From JANLYQ01 sp031365725 (GTDB lineage Bacteria > Actinomycetota > Actinomycetes > JACCUZ01): a stretch of DNA of 64,000 bases. The notes under the pieces were generated by a model, which was not told the origin of the DNA, made no database searches, and saw only the letters and a list, made by a program, of their open reading frames with translations. The DNA lies in the NCBI GenBank assembly GCA_031365725.1, contig JANLYQ010000065.1:1-64000 (forward strand), read 5' to 3'. The number at the start of each line of letters is the position of its first letter. The stretch's first letter is position 1. Made by a program: the position numbers and the translations under genes. Positions 56,869 to 64,000 of the stretch are shown one piece after another.

Positions 56869-57848
56869 CCGGCATCCTGTCCCTGCCCCGGGTGCCGCTT
56901 GTTGCCGGACCCACGCCGCTGATGCTCGCCCCCCGGCTCTCCGAGGACGTCGGCTGCGAGGTCTGGTTCAAGCGCGACGACCTCACCGGCGTGGGCCTGG
57001 GCGGCAACAAGGTGCGGGCCCTGGAGCTCCTCCTTGGAGAAGCCCTCGCCGTCGGCTGCGACAGCCTGGTGACCGGAGCCGGATCACAGTCGAACTGGGC
57101 CATGCTCGCCGCGCTCTGCGCCCGGCGGGTCGGGCTCGAACCTCACCTGGTGTTCTACGGCCACGAGCGGCCGGCTGCGGGGAACCACCAGCTCGCGGTG
57201 CTAGCCGGCGCACACGTGCAGTTCACCGATGACCCCGACCGCGACTCGGTCGATGCGGCGATCGGAGAGACCGCGGGCAGGCTGCGATCGATCGGGCGTC
57301 GCCCTTACGTCCTGCCGCGCGGGGGCGCCACCGCACTGGGCGCTGTCGGCTATGCCCGAGCCAGTCTCGAGCTCACCGAGCAGCTGCTCCAGTCGCAGGT
57401 CGAGCCGGCGCAGCTGTGGCTTGCCACCGGCTCGTGCGGAACCCAGGCAGGTCTGGTCGCCGGCGCCCGCTGGCTCGGTCTCCCCTATGACGTCGTCGGC
57501 GTCAGCGTCAGCCGTCCGGTGACCGAGTGCGTGGACCGGGTGTACGGCCTGGCCTCTGCGGTGGCGGACCTGATCGGAACACCCCGAGCGGCTCGGTCGG
57601 CCGTCCTGGTGCGGACCAGTGCAGACGACCCCGGCTACGGCATCCGGTCAGCGGCCGGGGACGCCGCCGCCGAGCTGGTCGCTCGTACCGAGAGCATCTT
57701 TCTCGACCCGGTCTTCGCCGCCAAGGCCATGGCCGAACTGCACGCCGCGGTCGCTGCGGAGCCTCCGCCAGGCCCCGTCGTCTTCTTGGTCTCCGGCGGG
57801 GCGCCCACCTTGTTCTCGGTCCCACCGCCACACGGTCCGCCACGGTGA
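56865..57848 (+). CDS. PLP-dependent D-cysteine desulfhydrase/ACC-deaminase-like enzyme (XcbE-like)
   Basis: 327 residues from ATG 56865. Fold-type II PLP enzyme: the Schiff-base Lys is in GVGLGGNKVRALELLL, the phosphate-binding loop LATGSCGTQAGLVAGA, and VTGAGSQSNWAMLAAL is the Ser/Asn substrate region. Family members act on D-cysteine, cysteate or ACC. In the bacterial CoM route a PLP enzyme of this kind delivers the thiol sulfur, so it probably uses cysteine as sulfur donor to form the 2-mercapto group. The final residues are Pro/His-rich. Overlaps both neighbours by four bases, so expression is coupled. Confidence 0.85.
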   Translation: MTGILSLPRVPLVAGPTPLMLAPRLSEDVGCEVWFKRDDLTGVGLGGNKVRALELLLGEALAVGCDSLVTGAGSQSNWAMLAALCARRVGLEPHLVFYGHERPAAGNHQLAVLAGAHVQFTDDPDRDSVDAAIGETAGRLRSIGRRPYVLPRGGATALGAVGYARASLELTEQLLQSQVEPAQLWLATGSCGTQAGLVAGARWLGLPYDVVGVSVSRPVTECVDRVYGLASAVADLIGTPRAARSAVLVRTSADDPGYGIRSAAGDAAAELVARTESIFLDPVFAAKAMAELHAAVAAEPPPGPVVFLVSGGAPTLFSVPPPHGPPR

Positions 57849-59350
57849 CAGTCTCCCCGCCGCCGGGCTACCTCGGTGGCGATGCACGCATCCGCAGCGG
57901 GCCTGCACCCGAGCTCGTGTCAGCAGGCTATGCCTTGGAGACGGCCGATGCCCCGCTGCTGCACCGAGGGCTCGGACTTGCCGACCTCGCGCAGATCGTC
58001 GAGTTGGTGCGAGTCGAGGTCGTGCCTGCCGGCGTCGTCGCCCCTCTCGTCGCCACCCTGCTGGGGTGGCTCGACGTCCCAGCGGCCGCGTTCCCCTACG
58101 ATCCGCTGCTCGGCGATGCCTACAACAGTCGCGAACGCGAGCTGGAGCGTCTGCACGGCCCGACGGCCGGCTGGCTGCACACGGGTCGTACCCGGCGGGA
58201 GGCTGGTCGGATCGCGTTCCGGCTGGTGCTGCGCGAGCGACTGCTCGTCCTGCACGCGGCGGTCGCACGCCTGGCCGCCGCGCTCGCCGACCAGGCCGAC
58301 ACGCACGCCGGCACCGTCTGGGCCGACACGACGTATCTCCAGCCGGCCCAGCCCTCCACCTTCGGCCACTACCTCGGGGCGCTCGCCGAGGAGGCGACGC
58401 GATCCGTCGAGCGGGTCGAGCGCGCGCACACCTGGGCCGACCGGTCGCCGGCCGGATCGGGCGGGGTGGGCGGCACCCGGGTCCCGCTGGACCGCGAACG
58501 TCTCGCCCGTCTGCTGGGGTTCGCGACGGTGGGCACGAACACCCGGGACACGATGTGGGCCACCGATGGTCTCGCCGACGCGGTGCTCGCCGGCACCCAG
58601 GCCGCCACGACGGCCGACCGGCTGGCGGAGGACCTCGAGATCTTCGCGAGCCCCGCCTTCGGCTACGTCACTCTGGACACCTCACTGTGCCGGGCCTCGG
58701 TGCTCCTCCCGCAGAAGCGCAACCCCTACGCGTTGGCGGTGATCCGGTCCGGGGCCGGCACCCTCGTCGGCCGGGCGACCGGGCTGCTCGTCACCCAACG
58801 CACCCCCTCGGCGCGGACAGACAACTGGCTGCACGCCTACGGCGAGGTCGCCACCTCACTCGAGCTCGCCGAACGGGTGGTCCACCTGGCCTCGGCGGTG
58901 GTCGAGACCCTGCAGGTGCACACCGACGTGCTCGCGGCGGGTGCGGCCGCGCACTTCACCGGCGCCACTGACCTCGCCGAAGAGCTCGTGCTCCGAGCCG
59001 GTCTGGACTACCGGTCGGCCTACCGGGTCGTGGGCCGTGCGGTCGCTGACGCGATCGAGGACGGGAGACCGGCGATCACAGCGGCCGACGTCAGCAGGTC
59101 CGCGGGCCTGGTGCTAGGCCCCGAGTGCGTGATCGCCATCTCGTCGGCGCAGGTCGCAGCAGCCCAGGACCCCGAGCAGGTCCTGCGCACGCGTACGGCA
59201 ATCGGCGGGTCGAGCCCGGAGCGGGTGCGGCAGCACGCAGCCGACGTCCGCGAGCGGTTGGCCGTCGCGACTGGGTGGCGGGCGGAACGGGAACGGCACA
59301 CGGCAACTGCCGAGGCCGCGCTTATCGCGGCCGCACACAGCCTCGCCTGA
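57845..59350 (+). CDS. Argininosuccinate-lyase-like enzyme of CoM biosynthesis (XcbD-like)
   Basis: 501 residues from the GTG at 57845. Second aspartase/fumarase-superfamily member of the operon, of the ArgH branch: YLQPAQPSTFGHYLGALAEE carries the Thr/His region, and SVLLPQKRNPYALAVI is the signature loop. About 30 residues longer than ArgH. The usual arginine-pathway neighbours are absent, so ArgH activity is unlikely; in the Xanthobacter pathway the corresponding protein acts after sulfoacrylate. Ends nine bases before the stop of the convergent carboxylase gene. Confidence 0.83.
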   Translation: MTVSPPPGYLGGDARIRSGPAPELVSAGYALETADAPLLHRGLGLADLAQIVELVRVEVVPAGVVAPLVATLLGWLDVPAAAFPYDPLLGDAYNSRERELERLHGPTAGWLHTGRTRREAGRIAFRLVLRERLLVLHAAVARLAAALADQADTHAGTVWADTTYLQPAQPSTFGHYLGALAEEATRSVERVERAHTWADRSPAGSGGVGGTRVPLDRERLARLLGFATVGTNTRDTMWATDGLADAVLAGTQAATTADRLAEDLEIFASPAFGYVTLDTSLCRASVLLPQKRNPYALAVIRSGAGTLVGRATGLLVTQRTPSARTDNWLHAYGEVATSLELAERVVHLASAVVETLQVHTDVLAAGAAAHFTGATDLAEELVLRAGLDYRSAYRVVGRAVADAIEDGRPAITAADVSRSAGLVLGPECVIAISSAQVAAAQDPEQVLRTRTAIGGSSPERVRQHAADVRERLAVATGWRAERERHTATAEAALIAAAHSLA

Positions 59351-59359
59351 TCGCTCGCC

Positions 59360-60925
59360 TCAGAGATCCCGCAGCTCTGTGTTGCCGGCCCGCAACCGGC
59401 ACAGCTGGATGAAGTGCTCGGAGTTGAGGAAGAGCTCGTTCATCTCGGCCATCTCATCGATCGTGAGGCCATCCGGTCTCCGGAGCAGGAAGTCGAGGTA
59501 CTGAAACGCGTCCTTGGCCCCGAACCCGACATGGTGAAAGCCCAGCACCCGCCGGCTCGCCGAGTCGATGACACACTTCTGGAAGCCCGAGAGCTCGGGT
59601 CGGGTGAACGCGTAGAGCATGCTTCCTTCCGAGCACGGCAGCGGGATCTCGTCCATCCCGATGCCGGCGGGGGGCATCTGGATGACCGTCACGTCGGCGT
59701 ACTGTTGGCGCGCCTCGTCCTCGGTCAGACCGACCCAGGTCACCTCGTAGGTCGAGTGCAAGAAGTCCGGGTACTCCGTGAAGTCGAACTCGTACGGCTC
59801 GCCCATGATGTTGCGTGCTGCGGTCATGCCGCACTTGCGGGCCTTGAACATCTCCATCGGTGGCCCGATGAGGTCGCCGATCGCGTAGACCCCCGGCACC
59901 GAGGTGCGCATCCTGCTGTCCACGACGATCGACCCCCGGTCGTCGACCTCGACGCCGAGCGCATCGACGTACGGCTGTGAGACAGCCCGCTCGCCGGTGC
60001 CGACGAAGACGAAGTCGCACGGGATGGTCTCGGTGCTGCCGTCGGCGAGACGTACCGACACGCCGGTGACCCGGCCGTTTCCGAGGACCTCGACCGGATG
60101 GGCACCCTCGAGGATCGTCATGCCCCGCTTGCGCATGCCGTCCACAACGTACGTTCGCATGTCCTCGTCGATGTGGTGCAGGCTCGCGGTCCGCATCAGC
60201 GGGCTGCGCGTCACGATGGTGGTGTGGCAGCCGGCGGCCTGGAAGAACGAGCCGTACTCGATCGCGACCTTCGAGCCGCCGATGATCACACACCGGTTCG
60301 GCTCGTAGTCCATGTCCTCGACAAGGCTGGCGAAGTCGAACACCCCGGGCTTGTCGATGCCGGGGATCTCCGGCAGGACGGTGCGAGCTCCGGTGCCGAG
60401 CACGAGAGCACGTGCGTGGAAGCGCTCGCCGGCCACCTCGACGGTGGTGCTGTCGATGACAGTCGCCGTGGCGTTGAGGATGTACTCCATCCCCAGCTGC
60501 TCCTTGCTCTGCCAGTTCATGAAGGCGTGCGCGGAGTTCCGGCCGGCGCGGAACAGCTCCACCATGTCCAGGATGGAGGCCCGCTTCTCGTCGAACTCGG
60601 GGAACCACAGAGTGCCGCTCATCCAGCGGGCCAGGTCCAGCTCGCGAGCCGCCTCGGAGAACAGGTGGTGCGGCACGCAGGCCTGGTGCGGGCAGGAACC
60701 GCCGAGGAAGGCCCAGCGGTCGATCGTCAGCTGTCGACCACCGCGGGCCTGCAGGTAGGCCGAACCGAACCTCCCACCGGCGCCGCCACCGACGAAGATC
60801 GCGTCGTACTCACGCGGGTCCGCGCGGTCGACGTTGTAGATCGGACCCTCGACCTCACCAGCCTCGGCTCGGTCGATCACCGAGCGCCACTCGGCCATGG
60901 TCAGGTGCAGCTCCTGGGTGTCCAT
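59360..60925 (-). CDS. xecC: 2-ketopropyl-CoM oxidoreductase/carboxylase homologue (2-KPCC)
   Basis: 521 residues; Xanthobacter 2-KPCC has 523. It belongs to the FAD disulfide oxidoreductases but uses the redox Cys pair to cleave a CoM thioether and carboxylate the ketone. Seen here: the Cys pair Cys78/Cys83 in FLGGSCPHQACVPHHLF; Arg52 in GGGAGGRFGSAYL and Arg363 in MEMFKARKCGM, at the places of the two CoM-sulfonate-binding Arg; and Phe499/His504 in ELFLNSEHFIQL, where ordinary family members have His and Glu. This Phe/His pair is the mark of 2-KPCC because it blocks protonation and favours CO2 attack. Dihydrolipoamide dehydrogenase or mercuric reductase is therefore ruled out. Product from 2-ketopropyl-CoM would be acetoacetate. 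Confidence 0.93.
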   Translation of the reverse strand: MDTQELHLTMAEWRSVIDRAEAGEVEGPIYNVDRADPREYDAIFVGGGAGGRFGSAYLQARGGRQLTIDRWAFLGGSCPHQACVPHHLFSEAARELDLARWMSGTLWFPEFDEKRASILDMVELFRAGRNSAHAFMNWQSKEQLGMEYILNATATVIDSTTVEVAGERFHARALVLGTGARTVLPEIPGIDKPGVFDFASLVEDMDYEPNRCVIIGGSKVAIEYGSFFQAAGCHTTIVTRSPLMRTASLHHIDEDMRTYVVDGMRKRGMTILEGAHPVEVLGNGRVTGVSVRLADGSTETIPCDFVFVGTGERAVSQPYVDALGVEVDDRGSIVVDSRMRTSVPGVYAIGDLIGPPMEMFKARKCGMTAARNIMGEPYEFDFTEYPDFLHSTYEVTWVGLTEDEARQQYADVTVIQMPPAGIGMDEIPLPCSEGSMLYAFTRPELSGFQKCVIDSASRRVLGFHHVGFGAKDAFQYLDFLLRRPDGLTIDEMAEMNELFLNSEHFIQLCRLRAGNTELRDL

Positions 60926-61002
60926 CGCCTGAGCATCGGTGGCGGTGGTGGACGGCGGCGAGGTCCCGACCGGGCAACGCAGGACTCGATGTTCGTCCTC
61001 CC
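60926..61002. promoter_or_regulatory. Divergent promoter region of the 2-KPCC and aldehyde dehydrogenase genes
   Basis: 77 bp between the two starts (119 if the GTG at 61045 is used for the dehydrogenase). It contains CGCAGGAC (60978-60985), the reverse complement of the first eight bases of the repeat seen twice in the other divergent region at 53679 and 53752. No further motif was recognised. Confidence 0.4.
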
Positions 61003-62481
61003 GTGTCCAACCGCTTCGGTGGCGGCGCGGACATCGTGTGTTCCGTGAACAGCACCCAGGAGAAATCGTCTGGCAACGGCTCCGACACCCTTATCGCCAC
61101 GTCGGTGACCGAGACCATGACCCGGGCCCGGGCCGCCCAGGCCGCGATCGCCGACTGGTCCCAGGAGCAGGTCGACGAGCTGGTGACAGCCGTCGCCTGG
61201 TCGGTGGCGCGCAAGGACCGGGCCGAGGCGCTGGCTCAGCTTGCCGTGGACGAGGGATCGTTCGGCAACTACGCCGACAAGGTCATCAAGATCAACAAAC
61301 GGGTTCTCGGTGTGCTCGCGGACATGCGTGGGCTACGCACCGTGGGGGTCGTCGAGGAGGACCCCGCCCGTGGACTGGTGAAGATCGCCAAGCCGGTGGG
61401 CGTCGTGGCGGCCCTGATCCCGACGACAGGTCCCGACGCGACCCCGCCGGTGAAGACCCTGTTTGCTCTGAAGGGCCGCAACGCCATCGTCGTGGCACCC
61501 CATCCGCGCACCCAACAGGCCACCCGAGCAGTCGTCGACTTCATGCGCGAGGCCTGCGAGCAGGTGGGTGCACCTGCCGACCTCGTGCAGTGCGTGGGTG
61601 CACCCTCGATGGCAGCCACCCAGGAGCTGATGCGCCAGGCCGACGTGGTCGTCGCGACCGGGGGCGCCGGCATGGTGCGTGCCGCGTACAGCTCGGGCAC
61701 ACCGGCGTACGGCGTGGGGGTGGGCAACGCCGTGCACATCGTCGACGAGACCGCCGACCTTGATGATGCCGCCGGTGCCATCGTGGCGGCCAAGACCTTC
61801 GACTACGCCACCAGCTGTCTGGCCGACAACGCGGTCGTCGCGGAGACCTCGATCTACGACGCGTTGCTTGCCAAGCTGGTGGCCCAGGGGGGCCACCTCT
61901 GCAGCGCCGCGGAGAAGCAGTCCCTGCAGGCCGCAATGTGGCCCGACGGCGGCGAGATCCCGTCACTGGCCGTCATCGCCAAGTCGGCTGCGACCATCGC
62001 CGCCCTTGCCGGCATCACGGTGTCACCCGAGTGCCGGTTCCTCGTGGTCGAGGAGGACGGCGTCGGCCGGGAGCACCCGTTCTCCGGCGAAAAGTTGTCC
62101 GTCGTGCTGGCGCTCTACCGCTACGACGGGGGCATCGCGGGCGCCGTCGACCGCGTGAATGCCATCACCGGCTACCAGGGCCTGGGGCACACCTGCGGGA
62201 TCCACACCAGCAGCGACGCCCACGTGGATGCCGTAGCGCATGGGACCAGGACCGCGCGGGTGCTGGTCAACCAGAACCTCAACGAGGGTGCGGGCAGCCC
62301 GCGTAACGGATTGCCGTTCACTCTCAGCCTGAGCTGCGGGTCGTGGGGCGGGAACATCACGACGGAGAACGTCAACGCCCGGCACTTCCTCAACCTCACC
62401 TGGGTCTCCCGCGTGGTGCCCCGCGCAGCCATCGACGAGGACGACCTGTTCGCCGCGCACTGGGCGCGCTACGGGCGCTGA
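61003..62481 (+). CDS. Acylating (CoA-dependent) aldehyde dehydrogenase, sulfoacetaldehyde-dehydrogenase-like
   Basis: 492 residues from the GTG at 61003; GTGs at 61036 and 61045 are equally possible, and homology begins only about residue 30. CoA-acylating ALDH group: PTTGPDATPPVKTLFALKGR, VVATGGAGMVRAAYSSGTP, and the catalytic Cys in FDYATSCLADNAVV. Its overall pattern resembles SauS, which converts sulfoacetaldehyde to sulfoacetyl-CoA. Beside CoM genes a C2 sulfonate or the aldehyde from CoM turnover is a plausible substrate, but acetaldehyde or propanal dehydrogenase activity cannot be excluded. Divergent from the 2-KPCC gene. Confidence 0.82.
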   Translation: MSNRFGGGADIVCSVNSTQEKSSGNGSDTLIATSVTETMTRARAAQAAIADWSQEQVDELVTAVAWSVARKDRAEALAQLAVDEGSFGNYADKVIKINKRVLGVLADMRGLRTVGVVEEDPARGLVKIAKPVGVVAALIPTTGPDATPPVKTLFALKGRNAIVVAPHPRTQQATRAVVDFMREACEQVGAPADLVQCVGAPSMAATQELMRQADVVVATGGAGMVRAAYSSGTPAYGVGVGNAVHIVDETADLDDAAGAIVAAKTFDYATSCLADNAVVAETSIYDALLAKLVAQGGHLCSAAEKQSLQAAMWPDGGEIPSLAVIAKSAATIAALAGITVSPECRFLVVEEDGVGREHPFSGEKLSVVLALYRYDGGIAGAVDRVNAITGYQGLGHTCGIHTSSDAHVDAVAHGTRTARVLVNQNLNEGAGSPRNGLPFTLSLSCGSWGGNITTENVNARHFLNLTWVSRVVPRAAIDEDDLFAAHWARYGR

Positions 62482-62494
62482 CGTAAGCGCGCGG

Positions 62495-64000
62495 TCAGCG
62501 GCTGGGGGCCTCGGCACGGAGTGCGTGCAGGGAGGTCCAGGCCCGCGTCGCGAGCTGCAGGTTGAAGCGCGCGTCGGATTCGGTGAGGTCGTAGCCCGAG
62601 ATCTCCCTGATGCGCTGCAGGCGGTACTTCAGCGTGCTGCGGTGCACCGCGAGTGCGGCGGAGGTCGCGTCATAGTTCCCCCCGCACTCGAGATAGCGCG
62701 TCAGGGTCAGGACGAGGTCCGAGTGCTTGCGTGCGTCGTAGTCCAGCAACGACCCCAACCACGAGCTGACGAACCGCTCCACGCCGGAGACGTCGTCCAT
62801 GCCCGAGAAGATGCCGTAGACGCCGAGGGCATCGAACGCCGTTGCTTGGTCTCCGCCACCAGAGGTCTCCTGCAGACGCAACGCAAACTCGGCCTCCCGC
62901 AAGGAGCGCGGGAAGTCCTCGGTGCGCTCGCAATGGCCGCCGACACCGACTCGGCAGCGGCCACCGCCGAGCCCGTTGAGGACAGCGAGGCGGAAGATCT
63001 CCCAGGACCGGTCGCAGTCCGAGAGCAGCACGACAGCCCCGCCCCGGGAGACCATGAGCGAGCCGACCCCGGTGTCCCGAGCAGCCCGACGTACGGCGTG
63101 GAAGAACGCGTCGTCGTCGCGGGCCCGCAGCCTGCCCTCGACGATCACGACCCGATGACGTCGCTCCAAGTCATAGCCGAGTGCTTGTGCGCGGGCCAGT
63201 GCGCTCTGAGAGTCGGTGCCTGCGAGCAGCTCATCGACCAGCTCGCGGCGCACCCGCAGCTCGGTGTCGGCCAGACTGCGCAGCCGGGCGAGTTCCATGG
63301 CGAGCACCGTGGTGCCGTGCTCGAGAGCCACCAGCTCCTGCTCGCCGGCGGTGCCGGCCGGGTCGACCAGGATCAACACGCCCAACACGTCGTCCCGCGG
63401 GCGGGCCACCGCCAGCAGGCGACCACCTTCGCGCACCGGCCGACCTTCACGAAGCACGCGACGCAGCATCTGCTCGCGGCGAGCGGCCGGGTCCTTGGGG
63501 TAGGGGACTGGGCGGTGAGGTCCGGCCCACGCGCGCAGATTGCCGTAGCGATCCTCGACGGCCACGGGATAGCCGGTGAGCTCGTGCACCGCCTGGGCGA
63601 TGCCCACCTGGCCCTCGCCCGCGACTGCCACCCGGGTCAGTCGATCGTGGATGGCGGTGCTGCGCTCCAGCTTGCCCACGGTCTCGGCCAGCGCCTCAGC
63701 GATCGCTCGCTCGCTCGCGTGCAGCCGCGCGTTGGCCAGAGCGATGCCGGTCTCCTGCGCCAGACCGCGGACCAGGAACTGCTCCTCCATCGGCGGGGTC
63801 CGGTCGGCACTCACCACGAGGTGTCCCAGGTGGCTGCCGAGCCCTCGAAGCGGGAACGCCCAGCCCCAACCACGTCCGGACATCACGACCGGCCCGCCGC
63901 CCGGCCCGAGAGCCGTGAGCTGACTCGTTGCCTCGCTGAGGCCGGCCCCCCGGACGCCGGTCAACGTGCGCTCCTCGATGCCGATCCAACCACTCGCGAT
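62495..64000 (-). CDS. GAF/PucR-type transcriptional regulator, 5' end beyond the window
   Basis: 502 residues are visible and the frame is open to the window end, so the start is missing; a TTG at 63964 is inside the coding sequence. The N-terminal part is a GAF domain (HLVVSADRTPPMEEQFLVRG, then QETGIALANARLHA). A central domain contains ALGYDLERRHRVVIVEGRL and ends near GVGGHCERTEDFPRSLREAE (GGDEF-like/CdaR central region). The C-terminal HTH_30 reads ALAVHRSTLKYRLQRIREIS. PucR-like activators respond to pathway metabolites; this one is the only regulator beside the CoM genes and the probable controller of both divergent promoters. Confidence 0.87.
   Translation of the reverse strand: MASGWIGIEERTLTGVRGAGLSEATSQLTALGPGGGPVVMSGRGWGWAFPLRGLGSHLGHLVVSADRTPPMEEQFLVRGLAQETGIALANARLHASERAIAEALAETVGKLERSTAIHDRLTRVAVAGEGQVGIAQAVHELTGYPVAVEDRYGNLRAWAGPHRPVPYPKDPAARREQMLRRVLREGRPVREGGRLLAVARPRDDVLGVLILVDPAGTAGEQELVALEHGTTVLAMELARLRSLADTELRVRRELVDELLAGTDSQSALARAQALGYDLERRHRVVIVEGRLRARDDDAFFHAVRRAARDTGVGSLMVSRGGAVVLLSDCDRSWEIFRLAVLNGLGGGRCRVGVGGHCERTEDFPRSLREAEFALRLQETSGGGDQATAFDALGVYGIFSGMDDVSGVERFVSSWLGSLLDYDARKHSDLVLTLTRYLECGGNYDATSAALAVHRSTLKYRLQRIREISGYDLTESDARFNLQLATRAWTSLHALRAEAPSR

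Noticed and set aside
57845..59350. True argininosuccinate lyase
   Set aside because: No arginine biosynthesis gene nearby; coupled to CoM genes and longer than ArgH.
59360..60925. Dihydrolipoamide dehydrogenase or mercuric reductase as identity of the flavoprotein
   Set aside because: The catalytic His/Glu pair is replaced by Phe/His, and two Arg at CoM-sulfonate positions plus the CX4C context match 2-KPCC instead.

Overview
The window is high-GC DNA with densely packed genes, GTG and TTG starts and very short gene spacing. Family content (DUF3039, an F420-type luciferase-like monooxygenase, a CysNC fusion, an Ada-AlkA fusion, RsbU/RsbW-type partner switching) points to an actinomycete (Actinomycetota). 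I cannot name the genus from sequence alone. No rRNA, tRNA, CRISPR array, transposase or phage gene was seen.

Layout. 1-642 is the 3' end of an Asp-box protein. 1043-9730 holds an aldo/keto reductase, a solo cobalamin-binding-type protein, an alkylation-repair operon (Ada-AlkA, Ogt, a small unknown), a class V aminotransferase-like protein and an ABC-2 exporter. 9735-16968 holds an exported 5'-nucleotidase and a tyrosine/homogentisate catabolic cluster (hmgA, unknown, fahA, hppD, Lrp-type regulator), with a perfect inverted repeat between hppD and the regulator. 17029-25254 is mostly housekeeping: a DacB-type carboxypeptidase, a STAS protein, a helicase, an MFS permease, a VOC protein, DUF3039, YqgE, VanZ and malic enzyme. 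25305-30298 is a signalling operon: acyltransferase, RsbW-like kinase, unknown, receiver-PP2C phosphatase, CHASE3-type histidine kinase, single receiver. 30322-33167 is cysD-cysNC. 33421-42260 is a mixed region with a TetR/MFS pair whose transporter is frameshifted near its 3' end, a quinone reductase, a gamma-glutamyltransferase-like protein, a secreted peptidase, an MBL-rhodanese fusion and an LLM oxidoreductase.

The striking part is 42420-64000, a coenzyme M (CoM; 2-mercaptoethanesulfonate) island. A tightly coupled + strand operon (53828-59350) encodes phosphosulfolactate synthase, an unknown protein, two aspartase/fumarase-superfamily lyases and a PLP desulfhydrase-type enzyme. That is the gene set described for bacterial CoM biosynthesis (xcb genes of Xanthobacter). 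Divergent from it, a - strand operon (53645 down to 45599) encodes a single-cysteine flavin disulfide reductase, homologues of the R- and S-hydroxypropyl-CoM dehydrogenases, a two-subunit CoA-transferase, an ADP-forming acyl-CoA synthetase and a MetE-like zinc protein. Next to the CoM operon lies a homologue of 2-ketopropyl-CoM oxidoreductase/carboxylase that keeps the CX4C pair, both sulfonate-binding Arg positions and the unusual Phe/His pair of that enzyme.

These parts fit an epoxyalkane-carboxylation-type pathway: CoM is made from PEP and sulfite, an electrophile is captured as a hydroxyalkyl-CoM thioether, two stereospecific dehydrogenases give the ketoalkyl-CoM, the carboxylase releases CoM and a beta-keto acid, and the CoA-transferase activates that acid. 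What does not fit the textbook version is also visible. No alkene monooxygenase lies in the window, and the entry enzyme is not an obvious epoxyalkane:CoM transferase but one or both of two divergent MetE-like paralogues. A TPP-dependent E1 alpha/beta pair without E2/E3 sits beside one paralogue, and an acylating sulfoacetaldehyde-dehydrogenase-like enzyme sits beside the carboxylase. A GAF/PucR-type regulator, cut by the window end, closes the island.
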